Shown in pieces: positions 44,355 through 51,859 of a stretch of DNA of 64,000 nucleotides. The number at the start of each line of letters is the position of its first letter. Position 1 is the stretch's first letter. Made by a program: the position numbers and the translations under genes. Under the pieces are notes generated by a model, which was not told the origin of the DNA, did not search any database, and saw only the letters and a program-made list of their open reading frames with translations. Origin of the DNA: Gammaproteobacteria bacterium (GTDB lineage Bacteria; Pseudomonadota; Gammaproteobacteria; HK1); NCBI GenBank assembly GCA_012103455.1, contig WLWT01000002.1, positions 1-64,000 of the forward strand. Direction: 5' to 3'.

Positions 44355-45191
44355 ATGACTATGAATTGGGTGACAGAGGCACCGGATACCATCTTGGTAT
44401 GGTTCTTCCGAATCATGCTAGCTTTAACCTTCGGTGGCGGAGTTGCCGATGTCACTGGCTACTTCGACCCGCCTCCCAATAGTGTCGCAGAGTACGAGCG
44501 CCCCAGAACGATTGAGCCCCATACGGTTTCGCCCCCGACCGATGATTCGCGTGCCATACCATACAAACCTGGAATGGTGCCGGTTACCGATCTTGAAGCC
44601 GATGAACCCCGAAGCCTCCCTACGGGGGAGGCCGCTCCCGAGCTAAGCGTTGGCACGATGAAACTCTCGTTCGAGCGGTCAAAAACCGGGGTCCCGTACC
44701 TTCTTGGAGTTGGCGACATTGGTACCGGCACCGCAGAGATGGTCAAACGGCTGGACCAAAAGCACAACGAGGAAGCACGCTATTTCATCATTCACTCACT
44801 CGGCGGATGGGTTCATGAGGCTGTAGAACTCGCTCGGCATTTCCGAGGGCGAGAGCTGAAAGTCATCGTTCCGGACCGTGCGCATTGTCTCTCTGCCTGC
44901 ACCCTTGCGCTAACCGGTGGCACCGAGCGCGTGGTTTATCCAACAGCGTGGGTCGGTTTGCATCAGGTCACCTTGGCCTCTAGAAAATCCAGGCCTGTTC
45001 GTTCGACCTACCGCAAAGCGCAGCACGACACAGCGCAGATGATGGTATTCCTCGAGACCATGGGCATTGATCCAATGGTGTGGCGCTGGGCTCTTCAGAC
45101 GCCACCGGATGAGATGTATATGATTGCGCCATCCGATCTGCTGAAGAGCAGATTGGCAACGATTGTCAGCAACAACATTCGGATGCGATGA
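44355..45191 (+). CDS. Membrane-anchored ClpP-fold serine protease (COG3904-like)
   Basis: 278 residues. A hydrophobic segment (ILVWFFRIMLALTFGGGVA, 13-31) anchors the N-terminus. After a proline-rich linker the ClpP/crotonase-type fold shows FIIHSLGGWVHEAVELARHF (oxyanion G-G region), IVPDRAHCLSACTLALTGG with the likely nucleophile S180, and VGLHQV with the likely catalytic H203. Proteins of this kind are predicted extracytoplasmic proteases. It follows the coiled-coil membrane protein by 15 bases, so the two probably form one unit. Substrate unknown. Confidence 0.75.
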   Translation: MTMNWVTEAPDTILVWFFRIMLALTFGGGVADVTGYFDPPPNSVAEYERPRTIEPHTVSPPTDDSRAIPYKPGMVPVTDLEADEPRSLPTGEAAPELSVGTMKLSFERSKTGVPYLLGVGDIGTGTAEMVKRLDQKHNEEARYFIIHSLGGWVHEAVELARHFRGRELKVIVPDRAHCLSACTLALTGGTERVVYPTAWVGLHQVTLASRKSRPVRSTYRKAQHDTAQMMVFLETMGIDPMVWRWALQTPPDEMYMIAPSDLLKSRLATIVSNNIRMR

Positions 45192-45452
45192 GGGCGTCTG
45201 CGGATGCGCGAGATAGGCGCGTGGCCAGCATGTAGGTGGGGGCATACGGTTGGGTGGACCCGCTTGTCAGTGGCGGCTTTTTTTCTAGCATCTCGCTTTT
45301 GTCGCCGCCAATCTCACGGGGCTATGAGATTCGGTTCTCGCCATAGCCCGGCACGCTTCGGCTTCAGCCGACTCGTACTGGCCCCGCTGCTCCGGCGTCT
45401 GCTCCTTCGCATAGCCGGCTGCCGGGTTTTGGACCCACGCTGTATCCGCAGG
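45192..45452. other. Short intergenic stretch, no gene
   Basis: GC-rich DNA between the protease gene and the right direct repeat. The open frame 45204-45545 is a chimera of this sequence with the DUF1993 fragment and is not supported. Confidence 0.4.
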
Positions 45453-45588
45453 GCGTATGACATCTTGCGCATTCAGGGTGTACCACTCGGCAAGCGGGAC
45501 TATCTTGGACAACTGAAGCTAAAGGCGGGCAACTCAAGCCAATGAAGAATGGGCCGCCGCGCCGCGGCATCCGCATGGCGAACCGCTA
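45453..45588 (+). repeat. Direct repeat, right copy (DUF1993 fragment)
   Basis: Encodes YDILRIQGVPLGKRDYLGQL and the rest of the DUF1993 C-terminus, then the same trailing bases to ATGGCGAACCGCT as at 42526. Six scattered differences and a small indel (extra GCCGCG) separate the copies, so the duplication is not brand new. Confidence 0.85.
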
Positions 45589-45592
45589 GGCC

Positions 45593-45660
45593 ATACCTGA
45601 GGATTGGAGCACGGCGCTGACGCCGCAATCGCGGAAAAAGTGCATTTTTAGCAGGTGCTC
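45593..45660. repeat. Partial copy of the 141-bp palindromic-ended repeat
   Basis: Right half only: ATACCTGAGGATTGGAGCAC through GCATTTTTAGCAGGTGCTC. The left half is replaced by the end of the direct repeat at 45453-45588. Confidence 0.85.
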
Positions 45661-45774
45661 TTGAATGTTTTGCCCTTGGCGGCTCACTATCCGGGGCTGG
45701 ATGCGTGGTTTGGCCGCTTGGCAGAGCGACCTGGAGTGGACCCAACTTATCCGCCGCACTGGCGGCCGAGTTAA
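45655..45774 (+). pseudogene. C-terminal fragment of a glutathione S-transferase-like protein
   Basis: The frame reads LPLAAHYPGLDAWFGRLAER then PGVDPTYPPHWRPS and stops. The AHYP-LDAWF-RLAERPGV pattern is the usual last helix of GST family proteins. The rest of the gene is missing, cut off by the repeat. Confidence 0.55.
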
Positions 45775-45843
45775 ACAACATACACTCGAAGCCATAACCG
45801 TGACTTTCACCTGAGCGGCCAAAGCGCCGCCTAGGAATGCCCC

Positions 45844-46962
45844 GTGCCCGAGAGTTTGCCGCCAGAGTTTCAGCAGATAGAAGCGGTCGCCCATGATTTT
45901 GCCCGCGCGGTATTGCTGCCCCTGAAGGAGCGGGCGGCCAGCGGCGGCTTGGATGACGAAGCCGCTAGGCAGCAGGTGATAGAAGCCTCCAAGGCAGCCG
46001 GTTTTTTTCGCATGACGCAGCCGGCTGAGTACGGCGGTAGCGAGGCCGGTACGCTTGCTCTGGTGGTGACGCACGATGCCCTGGCTAGCCATAACCCGCG
46101 CTGGTTGGCCGACGTGTTCGGGCCGGGGCCGGGGGTGCTGGCCAACGTTGGCGAGCCTCTCAAAAGCGCTTATCTGGCACCGTTGCTGGAAGGGCATAAA
46201 CGGGCCGGATTCGGTTTTACCGAGCGCGATGACGCGCCCCATTACACCCGGGCCGAGCGCGACGGCGATGAGCTCATCATCAGCGGCCAAAAGTCCTATG
46301 TGACGCGCGGCGCCGAGATCGATTTTCTCAATACCTTGATGGAGGTGGGCGATGAAGGCCGTGCCTTCGTGGCCATCGACACCGATAGGCCGGGGGTGAG
46401 TCAGGAGCGGGTGTTCGGCTCCATCGACGGCACCCAACATGCCGCCTTCAAATTCGAGAACGTGCGCGTGCCGGCCAGCCATATCGTCGGCGTGCCTGGC
46501 GAAGGCATGCCTAAAGCGATGCGCCAGATCGGCAACACGCGCTTGATGATGGCCGCCGAAGCGGTGGGCCGGGCGCGCTGGGTTATCGCTCATTTGACCG
46601 GGCACTTGCGGCGGCTGGAACAAGCCGGTGGCGTCAAAGAGAGTGTGCGCCTGCGCTATGGTGAGCTTCGTATCAAAGTGTACGTGGCGCGCAGCGCGCT
46701 CTACCGCGCGGCGCGCTTGGACGCCACCGGCGAGAACTCGGTGAACGAGGGGATCGCGGCCAAGGTGTTTGCCACGGAAACGCTAAGCGAAGTGGTGGAT
46801 GAGGCCATTCAACTGGGCGGCGGCGCGGCCCTTGAGACCGATCATCCGCTGGCTGTCTTGTATAACGAGTCGCGGGTAATGCGGGTGGCCGAAGGGTTGA
46901 GTGACGTATTGCGGTTGAATATGGCGCGTGGGGCCCTTGATTTAGGCAAGGGAACGCTTTGA
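45844..46962 (+). CDS. Acyl-CoA dehydrogenase family protein
   Basis: 372 residues from a GTG start, close to the family's 380. These flavoenzymes introduce the alpha-beta double bond in acyl-CoA. Landmarks: FFRMTQPAEYGGSEAGTLAL (N-terminal helical domain), GFGFTERDDAPHYTRAERDG (flavin-contact segment, with the usual T-E-x-x-A-S weakly kept), GMPKAMRQIGNTRLMMAAEA and VDEAIQLGGGAALETDHPLAVLYNESR (C-terminal domain). The catalytic base is not obvious by eye. Followed after 39 bases by an SDR gene, suggesting a small catabolic operon. Confidence 0.85.
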   Translation: MPESLPPEFQQIEAVAHDFARAVLLPLKERAASGGLDDEAARQQVIEASKAAGFFRMTQPAEYGGSEAGTLALVVTHDALASHNPRWLADVFGPGPGVLANVGEPLKSAYLAPLLEGHKRAGFGFTERDDAPHYTRAERDGDELIISGQKSYVTRGAEIDFLNTLMEVGDEGRAFVAIDTDRPGVSQERVFGSIDGTQHAAFKFENVRVPASHIVGVPGEGMPKAMRQIGNTRLMMAAEAVGRARWVIAHLTGHLRRLEQAGGVKESVRLRYGELRIKVYVARSALYRAARLDATGENSVNEGIAAKVFATETLSEVVDEAIQLGGGAALETDHPLAVLYNESRVMRVAEGLSDVLRLNMARGALDLGKGTL

Positions 46963-47001
46963 GGGTGTTGTCAGGGGTGGGTTACGGCAGAGGTGAGCGG
47001 T

Positions 47002-47770
47002 ATGAGTGAGCGGCTTGACGGCAAAGTATTGGTGATAACGGGCGCCGCCGGCGGCATTGGCCGGGCCACCGTGGCCCGCGTCGCCAGCGAAGGGGCAAAA
47101 GTCCTAGCGGTGGATTTGAACGCCGCGGATCTGAGCGCGGCGTTCAACGATGTTGAGGGCGATATCATGATCCATGCGGCGGATGTGACCGGCGAAGCGC
47201 AAGTCGAGCACATGATGAAAACCGCCGCTGGACACTTCGGTGGTATTGATGGCGTCTTCAATAACGCAGGCATTGAAGGCGCGACCCAACCCATCGAAGA
47301 GTACCCGTTGGATGTTTATGAACAAGTCATGGCCGTTAACGTCAAAGGCGTGTTCTTGGGTATCAAGCATGCCATCAGCCATCTACGCGCCCGCGGCGGC
47401 GGCGCCATCGTCAACACCGCCTCCACCGCCGGCCTGCGCGGCTCACCCTTGCTGCCTGCTTATAACGCCAGTAAACATGCGGTCATAGGCTTGACCCGCT
47501 CCACCGCCGAGGGGCATGGGCGCCATGGTATTCGCACCAACGCCGTATGCCCGGCGCCCATTCACACTAGGATGATGCGCGCCATCGAATCGGGCATGGG
47601 CGGAACACCAACCTGAAGCCATCCGCGCGCGCTTCGAGAGCATCATTCCGCTAGGCCGCTATGGCGAGCCGCAGGAAGTGGCCGCGTTGGTGGCGTTTTT
47701 ATTGAGCGATGAAGCCAGTTTTATCAATGGCAGTATCTATTCTATCGATGGCGGTGCTACGCCCCACTGA
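47002..47770 (+). pseudogene. Short-chain dehydrogenase/reductase, frameshifted near the C-terminus
   Basis: A classical SDR: ITGAAGGIGRA (cofactor), NNAGIEGA, VNTASTAG and YNASKH (catalytic Y-x-x-x-K). The frame breaks at about 47600 after ESGMGG; the shifted frame continues EHQPEAIRARFESIIPLGRY, then GEPQEVAALVAFLLSDEASF and ends SIDGGATPH at 47770, the normal SDR C-terminus. One inserted base or two lost bases explain it. Without the C-terminal part the enzyme would end at 47616 and probably not fold properly. Confidence 0.85.
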
Positions 47771-47820
47771 TGGCGGCTACTGACTGCTGTTAGGCATAAG
47801 ACCCCGGATAGTGGCCATAG

Positions 47821-47953
47821 ATGGCGAAGACGAAAAATCCAAGCAACCCCTTCTCCACCGGCGGTGGTGGTGTTCATTTTGAGGCGCATGTGCAGGCGTC
47901 TTTTGTCGCCTTGATGCTCACCGGCGTATACGCTCCTTATTACTATTGTAAAT
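47821..47953 (+). pseudogene. N-terminal stub of a defence-type nuclease/NTPase gene
   Basis: A 43-codon frame containing NPFSTGGGGVHFEAHVQASF and ALMLTG. That opening is typical of large defence-island proteins that begin with a DUF4297/Cap4-like nuclease domain before an NTPase. The frame then turns into VYAPYYYCK and stops; the remaining kilobases are absent. It shows that another such system once stood here. The family link is from memory of the N-terminal pattern. Confidence 0.55.
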
Positions 47954-48063
47954 AATTGATTTTATTAGATCAGAAATTTGGAAATGAGGTTTTTCTACAG
48001 CCTCGTTAGCGCCACACAATCAAAGATATGGCGAAATAGCCATACTTGCGCTACCCTTAACCC

Positions 48064-48357
48064 ATGAGTGAAACGAATTTTGAATGGGATGAGACAAAGA
48101 GCCTCGACAACCAGCAAAAGCATAGTGTTTCTTTCTATGAGGCTCAGCACGCGTTTCGCGATCCGAATCGCCTCATAGCCGATGATCCCGTGCATAGTCA
48201 GGAGGAGAAAAGATACTTCTGCATCGGTCTAGATGAGTCGGGGGAAGGCATCCTCACTGTTCGGTTCACTTATCGGTTAAACCGTATCCGCATAGTCGGC
48301 GCGGGTTACTGGCGAAAGGGTAAGAAGATCTATGAGCAAACAAATTCAATACACTGA
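48064..48357 (+). CDS. brnT: BrnT-family toxin, second locus
   Basis: A 97-residue BrnT: FEWDETKSLDNQQKHSVSFY, EAQHAFRDPNRLIADDPVHS, KRYFCIGLDESGEGILTVRF, and a C-terminus RIRIVGAGYWRKGKKIYE. The usual R-x-x-H-R-K-E-R end is changed to GYWRKGKK, which may weaken catalysis. It is only distantly similar to the BrnT at 9861 and overlaps its brnA by 26 bases. Confidence 0.9.
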   Translation: MSETNFEWDETKSLDNQQKHSVSFYEAQHAFRDPNRLIADDPVHSQEEKRYFCIGLDESGEGILTVRFTYRLNRIRIVGAGYWRKGKKIYEQTNSIH

Positions 48358-48568
48358 TGAACCGCTTGGTGAAATGAAGTTAGTGCCGGATTTTCTTCCG
48401 TCACCCAAAGAATTGGTGCTGAAAAACGAGCAAACCAAAATCACCATTTCGCTGAGCGCACAGAGCGTTGCTTATTTCAAAGAAACGGCGAAAAAGCATC
48501 ACATGCAGTATCAGAAAATGATCCGTCAGCTTCTGGATGAGTATGTTGCTCAACAAAAAAAGCGCTAA
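48332..48568 (+). CDS. brnA: BrnA-family antitoxin, second locus
   Basis: A 78-residue antitoxin with a ribbon-helix-helix segment TKITISLSAQSVAYFKETAK and MQYQKMIRQLLDEYVAQQKK at the end. A short variant that lacks the long N-terminal region of many BrnA proteins. It overlaps brnT, so translation is coupled; the protein should neutralise the toxin and repress the pair. An attC-like hairpin begins seven bases after the stop. Confidence 0.9.
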   Translation: MSKQIQYTDEPLGEMKLVPDFLPSPKELVLKNEQTKITISLSAQSVAYFKETAKKHHMQYQKMIRQLLDEYVAQQKKR

Positions 48569-48574
48569 CAAGTA

Positions 48575-48665
48575 GTTCCAGTGGACACTAAACACTGCGC
48601 GGCTATTTGCGCCTGCCTACGGCATGATTGCGCAGATGCCGCTTCGTGTTGGGTGCCACTGAGCT
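48575..48665. other. attC-like hairpin after the second brnT-brnA pair
   Basis: CAGTGG pairs with CCACTG, AAACAC with GTGTT, CGGC with GCCG and TTGCGC with GCGCAG, in order and with unpaired spacers, over about 90 bases. GTTGGGT fits the GTTRRRY core. The layout and position recall an attC site, but the ends are less canonical than in the left array. It could also be a decayed one. Confidence 0.4.
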
Positions 48666-48922
48666 TGGCGTAATCGCGCTGTGCAAAGCCCGGCGTATCT
48701 TGCAGGGTGCCAGTCCCTGTCGGGCCAGGGTTAGCCACCCACCCGTATCGCGTGTTGCTCCCACTGCGGAGCCGGTAACGGTGAACCAAGACGTGGGGTA
48801 AGCGTACCCAGAGCATCCTGTAGGCCGTAGGGGAGGTCGCGCTCCCTGAAGTGCTGGTACAGCTTCGACCTATTCAGTTGCGGATGCCGAGGGTTTTAAC
48901 GCACCCCGAAGGCAACACAGAA

Positions 48923-48967
48923 GCCACCGTATAAGGCGCCACCGTATAAGGCGCCACCGTATAAGGC
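48923..48967. repeat. Tandem repeat, 3 x 15 bp
   Basis: Three perfect copies of GCCACCGTATAAGGC in the leader of the decayed group II intron. No spacers, so not a CRISPR array. Confidence 0.9.
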
Positions 48968-49187
48968 GAGGGGGTGGAGATGCGGCGGAGTCCACAGGCC
49001 GTGGCATACAGGAAGAAATACGTTGAGGCACCCAGGAAGCCCCAAAGGCTCCTGCTCGAGGTGTCATGATGAAACGGACAGCGTGAGGACACCTTGGGGT
49101 GAGGACCCATTGGGGTGATGAACCATGAAACAGCGTGGGCGCGGGTGGCATGTTGGCACACGGAGCGAACAGGTAGGCGCCAGCCAA

Positions 49188-50062
49188 TGCCGAGGAGTGT
49201 CTTATCAAACATAGTCCTCAGAGGTGGGGCAAGCCTGCCACAAGGGGAAGGACTTGACGGAAGAACGTCGCCCACAAAAGCACCCGGCGCCGGACACGGT
49301 GGGGCTGGAACAACGCGGGACAACCTCCCTCTGTGGGGCATAGCCAAGCAGGCGCACGCCTGCCAAGACCCTCGATTTCAGAACCTCTATCGACTCCTGG
49401 ATGCCAAGCTGCTCCTCGGCGGCTGGGACGCACTGAACCAGCAAGCCGCCAGAGGGGAGGGTCGGGTCACGGCAGTGGCGTATGAGCAGGCACTCATCGC
49501 CCCTATCCAGGACTGGGTCTAGCGTCTGACAACGAAACGCGACCGAACCGGCTGGTCCGGTGCAATCGGCTGGCGGCACAATCGGAGGGGCCTTCTACGA
49601 AGCCGACTTTGTGCCGGTGAGTGATGGGTATAGGTCGGGAGTCGGCGCCAAGGACGCCGCCGTCAGTGACCGGGGATTGAACCTGCAATATGGACGGATG
49701 GGATAGATCGTTGAAGCCGACATCAAAGGGTATTTCGACAGCCTGGACCACGACGGGTTGTTACAGAGGTTGAGCCTGCGGATTGACGACAAGGTCTTTG
49801 ACTCCCTCATCGGCCAATGGCTGAAGGCAAGCATCGTGGACACCGACGGGCAGATACCGCACCCGGTGACGGGTAGCCCACAGGGCGGCAGCCTCTGGCC
49901 AATACGGGCAAAGGTGTATTGGCACTAGGCGCTAGACCTGTGGTTCGAACGAGGGGTCAAACCGCGATGCCACGGTCAGGCACGGCTCATACGCTACGCC
50001 GATGACTAGGTTTGCGCCTTGCAGTCCCAGCGTGATGCTCAGCGGTTCTATCAGGCAATGCC
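49188..50062 (+). pseudogene. Group II intron reverse transcriptase, multiply broken
   Basis: Recognisable in order: LWGIAKQAHACQDPRFQNLY, DALNQQAARGEGRVTAVAYE (RT0 region), then after stops and shifts VEADIKGYFDSLDHDGLLQR (catalytic aspartate), TGSPQGGSLWP and LIRYADD followed at once by TAG, then DAQRFYQAMPKR. At least four internal stops and one frameshift are present. The maturase part is gone. The class differs from the IIC enzyme at 5844. Confidence 0.88.
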
Positions 50063-50303
50063 CAAACGTGAAACATCAACTTACCTTCAACGCCCAGCGT
50101 TAGAAGGTGTTCAGAAGCAATTACTTGCAGAATTCGGAGATGAAATTCGCAGTGATCGCTGGAAACAAATGATCGGTAGAATGACCCGCCAAATAATGGA
50201 ACAAAAAGGTTATTCTCTAGATCAAACAGGCGTGCGCACACGTATCAAGGATCTTTTTACAAGCGCCGCGCGGTATAAACTGCCATCAAGATCATCGTAC
50301 TGA
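50063..50303 (+). CDS. Unknown short protein upstream of DUF4258, probably truncated
   Basis: The open frame 50019-50303 begins inside the dead RT gene and then changes to QKQLLAEFGDEIRSDRWKQM, IGRMTRQIMEQKGYSLDQTG and RIKDLFTSAARYKLPSRSSY. The second part looks like a real helical conserved protein whose own start was lost at the junction near 50063. It lies seven bases before the DUF4258 gene. Function unknown. Confidence 0.4.
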
Positions 50304-50310
50304 GATCAAG

Positions 50311-50559
50311 ATGGATTTCATCCTTTCAGATCATGCACGCAAGAGATGCGCTCGTCGAGGTATAAAGGAAGTATGGATTCAAGATGCACTGAAAAATCCG
50401 TCATCAACTGAAGCAGACAGCTACGATCCAGATCTCGTTCATGCACTCTGGCCAGTTCCAGAAAAAGGATTTCGCGTTCTTCGGGTCATCTACAATGAAA
50501 CCGTGCATCCTGTTACGGTGGTTACAGCATTTTTCGATCCAAAGGTTAAAGCATCATGA
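50311..50559 (+). CDS. DUF4258 protein, toxin-like
   Basis: An 82-residue protein of the DUF4258 family: FILSDHARKRCARRGIKEVW, VPEKGFRVLRVIYNET, PVTVVTAFFDPK. The fold is thought to be RelE/BrnT-like and the gene often pairs with DUF2283. Here the two overlap by ATGA. A ribonuclease toxin role is inferred from this context, not proven. Confidence 0.85.
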   Translation: MDFILSDHARKRCARRGIKEVWIQDALKNPSSTEADSYDPDLVHALWPVPEKGFRVLRVIYNETVHPVTVVTAFFDPKVKAS

Positions 50560-50744
50560 AGCTTGAATTCGATCCGTCTGCGGATGCCGCCTATTTTGAA
50601 ATTCGTTCCGCTCCTGTAGAAAGAACTGAGGAAATGGAACCTGGCATCAATGCTGACTATGATAATGAGGGACATCTTGTAGGAATAGAGGTTCTTTCTG
50701 TGAGTAAAAGAAACCTCTCTGAAACCTTCGACAAGGTAGCGTAA
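50556..50744 (+). CDS. DUF2283 protein, antitoxin-like
   Basis: A 62-residue protein with the family signature DPSADAAYFEIRSAPVERTE, MEPGINADYDNEGHLVGIEV and LSVSKR. DUF2283 genes commonly follow DUF4258 genes; the ATGA overlap indicates coupled translation and a probable TA relationship. It appears complete. Confidence 0.87.
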   Translation: MKLEFDPSADAAYFEIRSAPVERTEEMEPGINADYDNEGHLVGIEVLSVSKRNLSETFDKVA

Positions 50745-50767
50745 TTCCGTATTCCAGCGAAGCTACG

Positions 50768-50889
50768 CCCAACAAAAAACTCAAGGCGACCCGCTACTGC
50801 GGCGTTGTGATCAAGTTCAATGACTCCAGCAAAGTACATAGTGTCATCAAGGTTCTTCGCCCTTTGCCCGCAGTCGCCTTAGGTTGACG
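50768..50889. other. attC-like site after the DUF4258/DUF2283 pair
   Basis: GCCCAAC at the left (fits RYYYAAC) and GTTGACG at the right bracket a long hairpin in which AAGGCGAC pairs with GTCGCCTT and CTGCGG with CCGCAG. At about 122 bp it has the size of the long attC type. It follows the stop of a TA-like pair by 24 bases, as in the left array. Confidence 0.5.
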
Positions 50890-50942
50890 TTCGGCTAGCG
50901 ACGCCTAAGCGAGCCATGTCTAATGCAACAGTCATCGCCTAG

Positions 50943-51152
50943 CGAGAAATCTGCCCTATTCGAAGCGAAGGAGCAGCTGCACACTATGTACATCAAATTC
51001 GCATGCTACGTAATCCCCCCGGTAACAGGCTCTACGCACTACAGGACGATAGGAAGGGTCAGTATTCAATCTCAATCAATGATCAATGGCGGATCTGCTT
51101 TCGATTTGTTGATGGAGAGGCCTACGATGTGGAGGTCTGCGACTATCATTGA
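50943..51152 (+). pseudogene. higB: HigB-type toxin, N-terminally truncated
   Basis: The frame contains LRNPPGNRLYALQDDRKGQY then SISINDQWRICFRFVDGEAY and DVEVCDYH, the unmistakable C-terminal two thirds of HigB/RelE-type toxins including the catalytic-region R and the QWR segment. Upstream of HQIRML the residues are not family-like and a TAG occurs at 50940, so the N-terminal part and start codon are lost. The antitoxin gene follows after 15 bases. Confidence 0.75.
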
Positions 51153-51167
51153 GTCGCTGGTTAAATT

Positions 51168-51479
51168 GTGAGCATTACCAACACAGGTATTCGGCGCCGG
51201 CCAACTCATCCAGGAGAAATGCTGCGCGAGGATTTCATCCCAGACTATGGGCTCAGTGTCTCGGGTCTGGCCGCCGCAATCGGGGTATCGCGTCAATCGG
51301 TCAACGAACTCCTACTAGAGAGGCGTGCGCTGTCGCCAGAAATGGCACTGCGACTGGCACGGCTGTTCGGGAACAGCGCGGAATTCCGGCTCAACGCGCA
51401 ACGTGCGGTTGACTTGTGGCAAGCGCGGGAGGCACTCAAGGACGATGTTGGTCGTATTAAGCCACTCAGCGCTGCATAA
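51168..51479 (+). CDS. higA: HigA-type antitoxin, partner truncated
   Basis: A 103-residue XRE-family protein from a GTG start: RRPTHPGEMLREDFIPDYGL (the HigA signature), LSVSGLAAAIGVSRQSVNEL (helix-turn-helix), ALRLARLFGNSAEFRLNAQ. HigA binds HigB and represses the operon. The toxin gene just upstream lacks its N-terminus, so this is an orphan antitoxin now and may act only as a repressor or against related toxins. Confidence 0.9.
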   Translation: MSITNTGIRRRPTHPGEMLREDFIPDYGLSVSGLAAAIGVSRQSVNELLLERRALSPEMALRLARLFGNSAEFRLNAQRAVDLWQAREALKDDVGRIKPLSAA

Positions 51480-51706
51480 CATCGAGGTCAACGCGACCGC
51501 CAAACTGCTAAATGAGACAACTTCTGAATTAACGAGATTTCCATTCTGTTGGGGTGCTCTTGAAAGCCTTGTCGAACTTCTCAAGCCACCGCAAGACCCA
51601 GAGCGTCCTGTAAAGGTCAACTCTGCTTGTTATCTGATCCGTTCCAGATTCGGGGACAGTCCGATCCAAGGTGTTGTAGACGCGCTGGCTCGGCTGAACA
51701 ACTCGT

Positions 51707-51847
51707 GGGCACCTCTAGAAATGCACTTTCTCCGCGATTGCGGCGTCAGCGCCGTGCTCCAATCCTCAGGTATCACCTATACACTGCGGTTGTGTGCGCG
51801 GTGCTTCCTTGCACTCACGAAAAAGTTACTATTTTTAGCAGGTGCCC
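51707..51847. repeat. Copy of the 141-bp palindromic-ended repeat, inverted
   Basis: GGGCACCTCTAGAAATGCAC at the left and the complement of GGGCACCTGCTAAAAATAGT at the right. Its interior reads ATAGGTGAT once (on the minus strand), the empty site of the MITE at 10496-10637. Opposite orientation to the copies at 10421 and 53717. Confidence 0.88.
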
Positions 51848-51859
51848 ATTAGTGTCTAA

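Larger units (their letters stand above)
48666..50062 (+). mobile_element. Decayed group II intron
   Basis: A GC-rich, structured leader (48666-49187) and a broken reverse transcriptase gene (49188-50062) of a different intron class from the IIC element at 5282. The 3' part, with the maturase domain and domains V-VI, is absent: the RT sequence stops at 50062 and unrelated sequence follows. A 15-bp unit, GCCACCGTATAAGGC, is tandemly repeated three times at 48923-48967 in the leader. Confidence 0.7.

Noticed and set aside
45204..45545. A 113-residue gene
   Set aside because: A chimera of intergenic sequence and the repeated DUF1993 tail.
48923..48967. A CRISPR array
   Set aside because: Three 15-bp units in direct tandem with no spacers, and no cas genes anywhere in the window.
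51325..51852. A 175-codon frame overlapping higA
   Set aside because: It overlaps higA in another frame and runs through the 141-bp repeat. A short part (about 51480-51700) might be a gene remnant, but I cannot support it.
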